Assembly (NCBI RefSeq): GCF_014650575.1
Contig: NZ_BMVF01000006.1
Span: 124,001-188,000, forward strand
DNA length: 64,000 bases
Origin: Streptomyces naganishii JCM 4654
GTDB lineage: Bacteria; Actinomycetota; Actinomycetes; Streptomycetales; Streptomycetaceae
Direction of reading: 5' to 3'
Position 1 is the stretch's first letter. Each line of letters opens with the position of its first letter. Below are positions 33,306 to 42,326 of the stretch, piece after piece. The position numbers were made by a program, and so were the translations under genes. Under the pieces are notes generated by a model. That model worked only from the letters and a program-made list of their open reading frames with translations, made no database searches and was not told where the DNA came from.

Positions 33306-36300
33306 ATGCACGCCGGCCCGGCACCGAGCCCCGCCGAACCGATCGCCATCGTGGGCATGTCCGCCCTCTACCCGCACGCACGTGGACTGACCGAACTCTG
33401 GGACCTGCTGACCACCGACGCACCGCCCCCGGCCCGGCCCGGCCGGGACACCTCGACGGGCAGTGTGTCCTTGCTGGACGACGTCGACGTCGACGTGGCC
33501 CGGTTCGGCGTTCCGCCCGCGCAGGCCCGTTCCATGGCACGGCTGCAACTGCTCATGCTGGAGGCCGCCCGGCAGTGCCTCGCGGACGCCGGCACCGGCG
33601 TCGAGGGCGGCCGGCTGCCCGACCATACCGACGTCGTCGTGGGCACCTGCCTCGGGCTCGACCGGCAGTACGCCAACGCCCTGCGCGTCGACGGCGCCCG
33701 GTACGCCCGGGATCTGGCGGTCGCGGTGGAGGAGCTGAAAAGCGTGACCGGCCTGGAGGGGCCGGGGGACGGGAGGGGCACGACGGCCGTCCTGGACGGG
33801 CCGGAGGCGGAACGTGAGCTCAACGCCGTCCTGACGCGCAGGCTCGGCGCTTCCCCGCACGACCGGGTCGGCGAGATGGCCAGTACGATCCCGGCCCGCA
33901 TCGCGGCCGCGTTCAAGCTGCGCGGCCGCACCCTCGCCGTCGAGTCCGCGGACGCGACGTCGTACTGGGCCCTCGCGCACGCCGTCGACGTGCTGCGGGC
34001 CGGGCTGGCCGACGCCGTGCTGGCGGTGGTGGGTCAGCGCGCCGAGGGCCGCCTCCTGCCCCGGGCGCTGGCCGCGAAGGGGCTCCTGGCCGAGGAGACC
34101 CGGCTCGACGCCGGGGACGCGGGCGGCTCCGCGCCGGCCGAGGGGCTCGGCGCGCTGCTGCTCAAGCGCGAGTCGACCGCCCGACGGGACGGCGACCGGA
34201 TCTACGCCGCCGTCCTCGACTGCGTGCTGGGGCACGACGCCCGGCCAGGCCCCTTCCGCTACCCCACCGCGGCCGCACACCGCCGGCAGGCCGCGCAGGC
34301 GGCCCACCGCGCCACGGGCGTGCCCACGGCGTCGGTCGGGTACGTGGAGTGCGCCGGATACGGGGTCGCCGCGGAGAGCCGGGCCGAACACGAGGCCCTG
34401 GCCGCACTGCACGCCGGAGCGCCGGAAGGCACCGTGGCGCTGGGCAGCGCCCGGGACCGGCTGGGGCACACCTTCGCCAACGCCGGACTCGCCAGCATCA
34501 CGAAGGCGGCCCTGGCGCTCCACCACCGCGTCCTCCCCCCGCTGAGGACCGGGCACGGCGCGGCGCGGCTGCCCGTGCCGCAGGCCCCGTTCCGCCACCC
34601 GGCCGCCCCCGAGCGCTGGAACCCGTCATCCGACGGCGCCCCCCGTCACGCGGCGGTCGCCGCCGCCTCCCTGACCGGCACGGTCGCCTACGTCCTCCTC
34701 CGGGAGGGGACCGCGGGGGAGGCCCGGGACCGGCGGCCGTCTTCCGGCGGCGAGGCGGATTCCTCCGGCCCCGGAGCCGCGTCCGGAGCCGCGCGCACCG
34801 CCGTCGGCGGGCCGGGCGGAGGGCCGGGTGGCGGACCGGGTGGCGGGACCCATGGAGGGACGGGCGCCGGCCGGGCGGCGGCCGGGGGTGATCCTGTCCC
34901 CGGGTGCTCCGGGGGGCCCGTGCGCATTGCCGTCCAAGCCGGGCCGGGCTCCGATGTCGTCCCCGGCACCGGCCCGGGTTCCGGCACCGGTCCTGACGTC
35001 GCCCCCGGCACTGGCCCGGGTTTCGGGACCGGCTTCGGGACCGGTGTCCGGCCCGGTCCCGAGCCGATCGCCGTCGTCGGTTTCGGCGGCCGTTTCGCGG
35101 GGGCTGACGACGCGGACGGCTTCTGGCGGGTCATGCTGTCGGGACGGGACCGGATCGGGCCGCTGCCGAGGGAGTTGTTCGACCGGGAGGTGTACCACTC
35201 GCCGGGTGCCATGCGGCTGGGGCGCAGCTACACCGATCTGGGGGCACCGGTGGCCGTTCCGGCACAGGCGCCCGAGGGGCTGCGCGTCGCACCCGACCGG
35301 TTCGCCGGCATGGACCCGGCGCAGCGGCTCGGACTGACCGTGGCCGCCGAGGTGTTCGCCCGGTACGGGCGTGTGCCGAGCGCGCTGGAGGGCACCGGAG
35401 TCGTCGCCGTGGGCAGCAACCTCGGCCTCTCCCTGGAGAGGCGGTTGCACACCGGTCTCTGTCTCGACGACCTGGAGGCCGACGTACGCGGGCTCGGCGC
35501 GCTCGGCGGGCTGCCGCCGGACGCGCTGCGCGCTCTGCTCAAACTGGTGCGGGAGCGCTTCGGGGAGCCCGGGTCCGTGGACGTACCGACCGCGCTCGAC
35601 GGCTGCCTCGCCAGTGGCACCGCCGCCCTGCTGGCCAACGAGCACGGCCTGGACGCCGTACCGGTGGCGGTCGAGGCCGCCTGCGCGTCCTCCCTGGCCG
35701 CCCTGGACGTCGCCGTCAACCGGCTGCGGTCCGGCAGCGCCGACTACGCGATCGCCGGCGGGGTCGAACTGCCGTGCAACCCACGTGACCTGGTGCTGTG
35801 CGCCTCGCTCGGTCTGCTCTCGCACGAGCGGATCACCCCCTTCGACGCGGCCGCCGACGGCTTCACGCCGGGCGACGGATGCGCCCTGTTCCTGCTCAAG
35901 CGGCTCACGGACGCCCGCCGGGCGGGCGACCGGGTGTTCGGGGTGGTACGGGCGGTCGGCGCGGCCAACGACGCCAGGTCCCTGATCGCCCCGGACGTGG
36001 AGGGCCAGGCCAGGGCCGTACGGCAGGCCTTCGACCAGGTGGACTTCGACCCGGCCGAGGTGGACTACCTGGAGGCCCACGGCACCGGCACCCGGCTGGG
36101 CGACCGGGTCGAGATCGCCGCGGCCGCCGAGGTGTACGGCACCGGCCGGCGCGGCGCGCCCCTGCACATCGGGACCGCGAAGTCCTTCCTGGGCCACACC
36201 TTCGCCGCCGCGGGCGCCGCCGGGCTGCTGCGGGCGCTGCAAGCCGTGCGGCACGCGACCCTGCCGCCCAGCGTCAACCTCACCACCCTCAGCCCCGACC

Positions 36301-36461
36301 TGGCGCCGGTCCTGGACGCGATACCGGCCCGGGTGGCCACCGAGGCCGCGCCGTGGCCCGCGCGGCGGGGCGGCCCGCGCCGCGCCGGTGTCAGCTCGTT
36401 CGGCACCGGCGGCATCAACTACCACCTCCTGATCGAGGAAGACACGGACGGAACGCGATGA
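33306..36461 (+). CDS. redX: RedX: fused pair of ketosynthase domains for bipyrrole formation
   Basis: The protein is 1051 residues. The N-terminal KS-like half (~8-465) has lost its active site: Asp216 stands where the Cys should be ([12 protein letters not shown]) and ECAGYG replaces the AHGTG motif. A Gly/Pro-rich linker spans ~468-585. The C-terminal KS (~586-1048) is intact, with Cys793 (AACASSL), His925 ([11 protein letters not shown]) and His964 (GHTFAAAG). RedX and its Serratia counterpart PigJ condense pyrrole-2-carboxyl thioester with malonyl-ACP for the bipyrrole half of prodiginines. The start at 33306 has GAGGAG 8 nt upstream. It overlaps redW by 4 bp. Confidence 0.92.
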   Translation: MHAGPAPSPAEPIAIVGMSALYPHARGLTELWDLLTTDAPPPARPGRDTSTGSVSLLDDVDVDVARFGVPPAQARSMARLQLLMLEAARQCLADAGTGVEGGRLPDHTDVVVGTCLGLDRQYANALRVDGARYARDLAVAVEELKSVTGLEGPGDGRGTTAVLDGPEAERELNAVLTRRLGASPHDRVGEMASTIPARIAAAFKLRGRTLAVESADATSYWALAHAVDVLRAGLADAVLAVVGQRAEGRLLPRALAAKGLLAEETRLDAGDAGGSAPAEGLGALLLKRESTARRDGDRIYAAVLDCVLGHDARPGPFRYPTAAAHRRQAAQAAHRATGVPTASVGYVECAGYGVAAESRAEHEALAALHAGAPEGTVALGSARDRLGHTFANAGLASITKAALALHHRVLPPLRTGHGAARLPVPQAPFRHPAAPERWNPSSDGAPRHAAVAAASLTGTVAYVLLREGTAGEARDRRPSSGGEADSSGPGAASGAARTAVGGPGGGPGGGPGGGTHGGTGAGRAAAGGDPVPGCSGGPVRIAVQAGPGSDVVPGTGPGSGTGPDVAPGTGPGFGTGFGTGVRPGPEPIAVVGFGGRFAGADDADGFWRVMLSGRDRIGPLPRELFDREVYHSPGAMRLGRSYTDLGAPVAVPAQAPEGLRVAPDRFAGMDPAQRLGLTVAAEVFARYGRVPSALEGTGVVAVGSNLGLSLERRLHTGLCLDDLEADVRGLGALGGLPPDALRALLKLVRERFGEPGSVDVPTALDGCLASGTAALLANEHGLDAVPVAVEAACASSLAALDVAVNRLRSGSADYAIAGGVELPCNPRDLVLCASLGLLSHERITPFDAAADGFTPGDGCALFLLKRLTDARRAGDRVFGVVRAVGAANDARSLIAPDVEGQARAVRQAFDQVDFDPAEVDYLEAHGTGTRLGDRVEIAAAAEVYGTGRRGAPLHIGTAKSFLGHTFAAAGAAGLLRALQAVRHATLPPSVNLTTLSPDLAPVLDAIPARVATEAAPWPARRGGPRRAGVSSFGTGGINYHLLIEEDTDGTR

Positions 36462-37633
36462 ACTTCGACTTCGACGCCGAGACCGAGGACATGCGCGACA
36501 TGGTCGTGCGGTTCGCCCGTCGCGAACTGGACCCACCGCGGGACTTCGCCTCCCTCGACGACGACGGCGCCGACTTCCGGCGGCGTTGGCGGCTCGCGGG
36601 CAAGCAGGGCCTGGTCGGCACCACCGTGCCGGACGAACACGGTGGCAGCGGGCTCGACGCGGTGGCCGCGGCCGCCGCCATGGAGGCGCTGGGCTACGGC
36701 TGTTCCGACACGGGCTTCGCCTTCTCCGTCGCGGCGCATCTGTTCGCCGGCGTCATGCCGGTCGTCGAGTTCGGCACCGAGGCGCAGAAGAAGGAGTGGC
36801 TGCCCGCCCTCGCCTCCGGCGAGGCGATCGCGGCGCACGCCGTCACCGAACCGGAGGCGGGCTCGGACGCCCTGCGGCTGCGTACCCGCGCGCGGCGGCA
36901 GGGCGACACCTACGTGCTCAACGGCACCAAGTGCTTCACCACCAACGCGCCCGTGGCCGACCTGTTCGTGGTCCAGGCGGCCACCGCGCCCGAGGGCGGC
37001 TTCTTCGGCCTGACGACGTTCCTGGTGCGGGCCGGCACCCCGGGGCTGACCGTGGGGCGCCCCTACGACAAGGTGGGGCTGCGCGGTTCACCGACGGCCG
37101 ACGTCCACCTGGAGGACTGCGTGGTGCCGGCGGAGTCGGTGCTGGGCACGGAGGGCTCCGGAGCGGGCGTCTTCTCCGCGTCGATGAAGTGGGAACGTAC
37201 CTGCCTGTTCGCCGCCTATCTCGGGGCGATGCGCCGGGTGCTGGAGTCCACGGTCGAACACGCCCGACAGCGTGAGCAGTTCGGCACCCCCATCGGCGGC
37301 TTCCAGGCGGTCAGCCACCGCATCGTCGACATGCTGGGGCGCTACGAGGCGGCCCGCCTGTTGCTCTACCGGGCGGCGCAGGCCCTGGCGGACGGCACTG
37401 CGGACGAGATCGGCCCGGCCCTGGCCAAGGTCGCGGTGAGTGAGGCGGCCGTCCAACTCGGCCTGGACGCGGTGCAGTTGCGGGGCGCACTGGGCGTACT
37501 GGACGGAGAGGCCGAGCTGCTGCTGCGGGACGCGCTGCCCGCGCGGATCTTCTCCGGCACCAACGAGATCCAGAAGAACAACGTCGCGCGGGCACTGGGT
37601 CTGGGAGCCCGGCGCCCGCGCCGCCGCCGTTGA
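36458..37633 (+). CDS. redW: RedW: L-prolyl-carrier-protein dehydrogenase (acyl-CoA dehydrogenase fold)
   Basis: This 391-residue flavoprotein has the acyl-CoA dehydrogenase layout: FAD-binding [16 protein letters not shown], the beta domain, the catalytic Glu region [18 protein letters not shown], and the C-terminal [19 protein letters not shown]. In prodiginine pathways it oxidises prolyl-S-RedO to pyrrolyl-2-carboxyl-S-RedO in four-electron steps. Its start overlaps the redX stop (ATGA), so it is translationally coupled. The Arg-rich tail (RRPRRRR) is unusual. redY follows after 49 bp. Confidence 0.94.
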   Translation: MNFDFDAETEDMRDMVVRFARRELDPPRDFASLDDDGADFRRRWRLAGKQGLVGTTVPDEHGGSGLDAVAAAAAMEALGYGCSDTGFAFSVAAHLFAGVMPVVEFGTEAQKKEWLPALASGEAIAAHAVTEPEAGSDALRLRTRARRQGDTYVLNGTKCFTTNAPVADLFVVQAATAPEGGFFGLTTFLVRAGTPGLTVGRPYDKVGLRGSPTADVHLEDCVVPAESVLGTEGSGAGVFSASMKWERTCLFAAYLGAMRRVLESTVEHARQREQFGTPIGGFQAVSHRIVDMLGRYEAARLLLYRAAQALADGTADEIGPALAKVAVSEAAVQLGLDAVQLRGALGVLDGEAELLLRDALPARIFSGTNEIQKNNVARALGLGARRPRRRR

Positions 37634-37682
37634 GACCGTCGAGACCGCTGAGACCCACGACCGGACCGGGAGCACAGGTTCC

Positions 37683-38030
37683 ATGGACATCATCACGCAC
37701 CGCATCCGCCTGCACGACGGGGTCGACCCCGCGCGCTTCGAATCCTGGGTGCAGAACGTCGACTACGCGACCTGCCCGCTGCTGCCCAGCGTGCGGGCGT
37801 TCAGCGTGCAGCGGGTGGCCGCGGCGACGGCGGAAGCGCAGGCGCCCTTCCACTACTTCGAGGTGATCACGGTCAGCGGTCTGGACGACTTCGCCGAGGA
37901 CATGAAGTCCGAGGCCTTCCAGGCGCTGGTCACGGACTTCGAGTCGATGGCCTCGGTCGTCGAGGAGGTGTGCGGCAGCCGCATCGGACCCGGCTACCGG
38001 GCGTCCGTCCGCATGAGCCCCGACTCGTAG
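37683..38030 (+). CDS. redY: RedY family protein
   Basis: This 115-residue protein, MDIITHRIRLHDGVDPARFESWV, has the alternating pattern of a small ferredoxin-like (Dabb-like) fold. Its homologue in S. coelicolor lies at the same place after redW. Its exact role is not established; a helper function in prodiginine formation is inferred from cluster position. The 3' end overlaps the convergent redZ by 37 bp. A weak GGGAG lies ~12 nt before the ATG. Confidence 0.85.
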   Translation: MDIITHRIRLHDGVDPARFESWVQNVDYATCPLLPSVRAFSVQRVAAATAEAQAPFHYFEVITVSGLDDFAEDMKSEAFQALVTDFESMASVVEEVCGSRIGPGYRASVRMSPDS

Positions 38031-38629
38031 GCGATGGCGACCGCCTGGGCGCGCGTCGACGCGCCCAGCTTGCGCAGCACGTGGTGGACATGGGACCTGA
38101 CGGTGGTGCTCGACACCGACAGCCGCTTGGCGATTGTGGCGTTCGACTCGCCCCTGGAGAGGAGCCGCATCACCTCCGTTTCCCGGGGCGTCAGTCCGTA
38201 CGGGATGCGGTTCGGCGTCTCTTCCCGCCGGAATTGCTCCAGGCCTTTTCGCGCCTCTTCCGGGACGATCATGACATTGACTTCGGTGACGGTTCGGACG
38301 ACGTGCACCAATTCCTCGACCGATATCTCCGCCGACAACACCGCGCGCACCCCGAGGTGAAGCGCTTCGAACGCGCGGTGGGTGTTCTCCGGCTTGGCCA
38401 GCAGGACGACCCTGCTCAGCCGCGCGAGTTGGGTCAGCTCGACCGAGTCGTCCATGGTCAGCAGCGGGGCGACGACGATGAGCACATCCGGCCCCATCTC
38501 CGCGGCGGCGTTGACGGCGCTGCGTACGGTCGTCTCCACCTGGACTTTCAGGCTGTGCTGCTCCAGCAGTGCCCGTATTCCCTCACCCATGATGAGGCGG
38601 TCGCAGCACACCAGGGTGCGGGTCGTCAT
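37994..38629 (-). CDS. redZ: RedZ: orphan atypical response regulator (LuxR/NarL-type)
   Basis: The 211-residue protein has an N-terminal receiver-like domain (~1-120) in which the phospho-acceptor Asp is missing (PDVLIVVAPLLTMDD). The expected Lys position reads AEISVEE. A C-terminal LuxR HTH (~142-205) contains LTPRETEVMRLLSRGESNAT and VSSTTVRSHVHHVLRKLG. RedZ activates redD in S. coelicolor, where its gene carries a TTA codon; no in-frame TTA is present here. GGAG lies ~9 nt before the ATG. It is transcribed toward and overlaps redY. Confidence 0.93.
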   Translation of the reverse strand: MTTRTLVCCDRLIMGEGIRALLEQHSLKVQVETTVRSAVNAAAEMGPDVLIVVAPLLTMDDSVELTQLARLSRVVLLAKPENTHRAFEALHLGVRAVLSAEISVEELVHVVRTVTEVNVMIVPEEARKGLEQFRREETPNRIPYGLTPRETEVMRLLSRGESNATIAKRLSVSSTTVRSHVHHVLRKLGASTRAQAVAIAYESGLMRTDAR

Positions 38630-38891
38630 GCCTGGGCGCTCCGGTGGGGAAGGCGGGGTGCCGTTTTGCGGTCGGTACTCCAGGGCTGCTCTGTGGTGAA
38701 GAATCGGTCAACTTCTCGTGAGAATCCCCCGATTGGCCTCATGTCCTCAAGCTAGCACGGGTGTGCGGTCTTTCGGGACGTCGTTCGTGGCGAAAACTTG
38801 ACCCATCGGGATTCCCCCGCGGTGCGACCCCGTTCTCATGCTTGCTGCAACTTGAATATTCCCGCTTCAACTACTGCCTGGTAATTGGGAT
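38630..38891 (-). promoter_or_regulatory. redZ upstream region
   Basis: This 262-bp gap between redV and redZ, both on the minus strand, is clearly AT-richer than its surroundings. It holds a repeated element, AGAATCCCCCGA at 38721-38732 and GGGATTCCCCCGC near 38808-38820, and a CTTGAATATTCCCGCTTCAA patch near 38848-38867. It should contain the redZ promoter. No convincing terminator for the redV operon is seen. Confidence 0.5.
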
Positions 38892-40082
38892 TCACACCGT
38901 CTCGTACAGGGCCTCGGTGATCCGCCGGTGCGAACGCGGGGCGGCCGGTCCGGCCGGCACGCCGAGCCTGGCGACGAAGAAGGTCCGCCCCGGCAGCCCG
39001 AGCCGGCGGCGCAGCAGCTCCCTCAGATCGTCGTGCTGGATGACGACGCTGATCGGATGCAGCGACAGACCGAGCCGCGTCGCCCGCCACCAGTAGTCGG
39101 CCAGGCGCGCCCCGCCCCGCAGCAGGGCGCCGCGTCCCGGCTCGGCCCCGGGCAGGCCCATGGTCACCACCGCGGGACTGTGCCGCACCAGGTCCGCCAG
39201 ACCGGCGGCCAGCAGCCGGTGGTATCCGACCGGGCCGAGGACGGCCATGGCCGCCGGTGCCAGCGCACCGCGCATCACCAGCCGGCGGGGTCCCGACAGC
39301 GGGCCGAAGAGCTGGTCCAGGGTGAAGCCGTCGCCCCGCTCCGCGGCGGCCCCGGCGCTGAAGCGCACGTACGAGTGCGTCTCCCGCCAGGCTCGACGAT
39401 GGGCGAAGTCGCGCCCGGCCCAACGGGCCACGAAGGAGGCGAAGTCACGCAGCTCCTCCGGCCGGGTCAGGTGACGGACGGTCACCGCCGGCTCGTCCGC
39501 CTCGTACGGGCCCGTAGGCGGGTCCTCCTCCAGGTCCCGCAGCAGTTCCGCGGCGAGCGGCTCGGGCCGGTAGGGGCCCCGGTGGGTGCGCCGGGCGAGG
39601 CCCGTCGCGTGGAGCTCGGCCGGCCGTTCGCCGGACGGCGGCCCGGGGCGCAGGGCCGCCACGCACAGCGGGGTCCAGAACTCCCGTGCTTTCGGGCGGA
39701 GTTCGTCTCCCTCACCGTCCTGAAGGACGCGTACGGCCGAGGCGGTCCAGCCCCCGGCGGCCAGGCCGCGCAGCAGAAGACGCCAGTACACGCCACAGCT
39801 GAGCTCCATCTCGACGGCGTGCGCGGGCAGCGCCACCAGCTGGTGCCGGCGGTCCAGGCCCAGCACCAGGTACTCGGGCGCGTCCTGCCCCACCAGCGCC
39901 GCGGCCGCGCGCCGGGCCCCGGGCGTCACCACCCGGGTGAGCGCCCACGGCTGGCAGTTGTGCGAGGAGGGGCTCAGCACGGCCGTCAGCGCCGCCTCGC
40001 CGAGCACCTCCGGGAAACTGTGCGCGCGGGCCGGCGGCCCGCCGTCCGGTGCCGGCGTTCCGGCTGCCTCGGGGATCGTCAC
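38892..40082 (-). CDS. redV: RedV: nitroreductase-fold flavoprotein
   Basis: The 396-residue protein has the FMN-binding motif SPSSHNCQPWAL near residue 37. The second FMN region of the nitroreductase family comes near the C-terminus (MGLPGAEPGRGALLRGGARLADYW). The role of RedV in prodiginine assembly is not settled; an oxidation step has been proposed because of the family. The GTG at 40082 has AGGAG ~9 nt upstream; longer in-frame starts overlap redU and are unlikely. It is last in the redQ-R-S-T-U-V operon. Confidence 0.88.
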   Translation of the reverse strand: MTIPEAAGTPAPDGGPPARAHSFPEVLGEAALTAVLSPSSHNCQPWALTRVVTPGARRAAAALVGQDAPEYLVLGLDRRHQLVALPAHAVEMELSCGVYWRLLLRGLAAGGWTASAVRVLQDGEGDELRPKAREFWTPLCVAALRPGPPSGERPAELHATGLARRTHRGPYRPEPLAAELLRDLEEDPPTGPYEADEPAVTVRHLTRPEELRDFASFVARWAGRDFAHRRAWRETHSYVRFSAGAAAERGDGFTLDQLFGPLSGPRRLVMRGALAPAAMAVLGPVGYHRLLAAGLADLVRHSPAVVTMGLPGAEPGRGALLRGGARLADYWWRATRLGLSLHPISVVIQHDDLRELLRRRLGLPGRTFFVARLGVPAGPAAPRSHRRITEALYETV

Positions 40083-40131
40083 GTCGGTCGCTCCTGCGGT
40101 GTCGGGCGGACAGGGGATCGGCGGGCAGGCG

Positions 40132-40947
40132 TCACGTCCATACGAGGGCCAGGAAGTGGCCCTGCAGCCGGCGGGCCCAGCCCGCGGGCGGTCGGGTGTC
40201 CGCCGCGGGGGCGTGACGCAGCAGTCCGCCACCGGGCCGCCAGGTGAAGCCGCCGTCGGGGCGCCAGCCGGTCAGCGCCACCTCGCGGGCGTCGACGCGC
40301 AGCCCGAAGCCGTAGTGTTTGAGCACCGCCTCCTTGCACGCCCAGCGCAGCGCGAGCGGCATGGCCCGCAGGCGGCGGGCGTCCGGCGACACCGCGGCCG
40401 GGTCGTGGTCCGCGGCGAGCAGTTGCGCCAGAAGCGGCGGGATACGGCGGTCGTACTCGAGGTCGACGCCGATCGCGTGCGGGCCGCACACGGCGACGGC
40501 GAAGTCACCCGCGTGGGACAGCCCCACCTCCAGCGGCGCGTCCACCACCGGTTTGCCCGCCTGGATGCCGCGGGTCACCGTGCGGACGCCGACCTCGGGC
40601 GGCTCCAGCGCGATGCCCCGGTAACGGCGCTGGTGGGCGGCGACGGCGTGCTTGAGCGCCAGTCGCCCGGCCAGCCAGTCGTAACGCCGCCGGGGTGCGG
40701 GCAGCGACCGGGCGTACGCGTCCTCGGAGGCGGTGAAATGACGGCCCGTCATGCCGTCGAGCTGGGCGGGCGTCAAGGCGCGCAGCCGGCGGATGGACAC
40801 CACGGCGAGGGTGAGCCGCTCGGCCGGCGGCGCGAGATGGGTGACGTACAGCGGCCGCGACGGGTCGAACAGCACCCGGTCACCGATGCCGTCGGCGGCG
40901 GGGAGCGGGAGGCGTGGCGCCGCCGGCGCCGCCTCAGCGGGCGACAT
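40132..40947 (-). CDS. redU: RedU: Sfp-type 4'-phosphopantetheinyl transferase
   Basis: This 271-residue protein has the Sfp-type motifs VGLSHAGDFAVAV, IGVDLE and WACKEAVLKHYG, whose Asp and Glu bind Mg2+. It transfers the phosphopantetheine arm from CoA to carrier proteins. In S. coelicolor RedU loads RedO, and the other red carriers here (RedQ, RedN, RedL) are candidate substrates. The start overlaps the end of redT by 14 bp, consistent with one operon. Confidence 0.94.
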   Translation of the reverse strand: MSPAEAAPAAPRLPLPAADGIGDRVLFDPSRPLYVTHLAPPAERLTLAVVSIRRLRALTPAQLDGMTGRHFTASEDAYARSLPAPRRRYDWLAGRLALKHAVAAHQRRYRGIALEPPEVGVRTVTRGIQAGKPVVDAPLEVGLSHAGDFAVAVCGPHAIGVDLEYDRRIPPLLAQLLAADHDPAAVSPDARRLRAMPLALRWACKEAVLKHYGFGLRVDAREVALTGWRPDGGFTWRPGGGLLRHAPAADTRPPAGWARRLQGHFLALVWT

Positions 40948-41824
40948 CGGGCGGCAGCAGGAACGGGTACGGGCGGCGCAGCACCTTGCGGTGGACGAAG
41001 CGGTCCGCCTTGCGCAACCGCTGGATGAGCTCCCACATCCGGGCGTCGTCGCGGTAGTACGCCCTCACCTCCTCGGCGGTGAACGGCTTGTCCAGCCGGG
41101 TGTTGGCCTGCTCGATGAAGCGGGGGACCAGGTGGCCCAGGCGCTCCTTGTGCAGGTTGCCGAGGAAGTCCAGTACGACGCCGCGCGGTTCGTAGAACTT
41201 GTCGAAGATCGACTTGGTCATGGACACCCTGACCACGTCCCGCAGCAGCCAGGGCAGCGAGGTGAAGAACAGCGGCACGTCCAGGAGTTCGCGGTCCCGC
41301 TCGTCGCGTATGAGCGGTGTGGTCACGTCGACGTAGACGAGCTCGCCGCCGGTGTCGATCCAGTTGGCGGCCTGCCCGTCCAGGCCGAGACGCGGCATCA
41401 TGGCGCCCTCGATCCGGTCCAGGAGCCGCTCGAAGAACCCCTCGCGCCAGTCGTCGCCGGCAGTGTGCAGCAGGCGGGAGCACAGCCGCTCCGCCGGGAG
41501 CGCCTGCTGCACGCAGTACGCCACGACCTTGCCGGAGGGCAGCGCGCGGTGCCATGGCACGGTCTCGGCGACCTTCATGCCGCCCTTCTCCAGGCGGGTG
41601 ATGTAGTCGTCGACCAGCCGCTGGTGCCGCTCGAACCGCTCGCGGGTGGGAAAGACGGGCAGACGCTTGCAGGCGAACGAGCCGTGCGCGGTGTCGAGCC
41701 GCAGGACGAGCGTCACCTCGCCGTAGCCGAGCACGGTGAGTGCGCGGTCGTCGGCCGTGCGCAGGGCTTCGGTGACCGCGTCCTCGAGGGCCTCGAGTTC
41801 GCGGACGGGGATGGCGAAGGGCAT
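40934..41824 (-). CDS. redT: RedT: kinase/phosphotransferase-fold-like protein of unknown role
   Basis: The 296-residue protein matches the position of redT. It shows a kinase-like pattern: a Gly-loop and Lys strand (LGYGEVTLVLRL ... GSFACKRLP, residues ~32-54), then LGLDGQAANWI near 150, which resembles the catalytic Asp-x4-Asn loop. VYVDVTTP follows and recalls the DFG segment. The known role in prodiginine synthesis is none or unclear. Similarity to aminoglycoside phosphotransferase/RIO folds is my reading and needs a profile search. The ribosome site is weak. It ends inside redU. Confidence 0.8.
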   Translation of the reverse strand: MPFAIPVRELEALEDAVTEALRTADDRALTVLGYGEVTLVLRLDTAHGSFACKRLPVFPTRERFERHQRLVDDYITRLEKGGMKVAETVPWHRALPSGKVVAYCVQQALPAERLCSRLLHTAGDDWREGFFERLLDRIEGAMMPRLGLDGQAANWIDTGGELVYVDVTTPLIRDERDRELLDVPLFFTSLPWLLRDVVRVSMTKSIFDKFYEPRGVVLDFLGNLHKERLGHLVPRFIEQANTRLDKPFTAEEVRAYYRDDARMWELIQRLRKADRFVHRKVLRRPYPFLLPPDVAR

Positions 41825-41831
41825 GGGAGTG

Positions 41832-42272
41832 TCACCCGGCTTCGTAGCTCGGACCCGCCGGCGCGGCGGGGGCACGGCCGCCGGACGAGTGGTACCGGTA
41901 GATGAGGAAGATGGCGGCGGCGAAGAACGCGGCGTCCAGACCCAGGATCTGGGGCACGCTGCCGACGAGGATCAGCACGAACATCACGAGCATCAGCAAC
42001 TGGCCGTAGAGCGCGGCGATCACGAGCGGCCGGCGGTTCCACAGCATGGCGACCCCGGCGGACACCATGGCCAGGGCGACGAACCACATCACGCCCGTGG
42101 GGTGGCGGTCCAGCCAGTCGGTGAAGCCGGACATCACGGTGCCGTGGTTGGCCTTCGCCGCGTCGTCGAGGCGCTTTTTCACCGACTCCAGCTGCGGGAA
42201 GAACTTCCCGATGCCCGCCAGGATGTACAGGGCGCCGACGATGCGCTGCAAGAGGAGAGTGCGTCCGGTCAC
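41832..42272 (-). CDS. redS: RedS: DoxX-like small membrane protein
   Basis: This 146-residue protein has four predicted membrane helices: ~6-25 (LQRIVGALYILAGIGKFFP), ~60-78, ~82-105 and ~108-128. They have the DoxX-family look, with a loop between helices 1 and 2. The C-terminus is Pro/Ala-rich. It sits 7 bp before redT in the operon. The role is unknown; a membrane-linked redox or export task is only a guess. GTG start at 42272. Confidence 0.82.
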   Translation of the reverse strand: MTGRTLLLQRIVGALYILAGIGKFFPQLESVKKRLDDAAKANHGTVMSGFTDWLDRHPTGVMWFVALAMVSAGVAMLWNRRPLVIAALYGQLLMLVMFVLILVGSVPQILGLDAAFFAAAIFLIYRYHSSGGRAPAAPAGPSYEAG

Positions 42273-42326
42273 GTGACAGCTTCTTCCGGTGAGATGACGG
42301 CAGTTGGGTGTGTGCCGAGGGTGGGC

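Noticed and set aside
34806..35060. Gly/Pro-rich repetitive stretch in redX as a possible frameshift or mobile repeat
   Set aside because: The frame is continuous and both flanking KS domains are in frame; it is best read as an interdomain linker.
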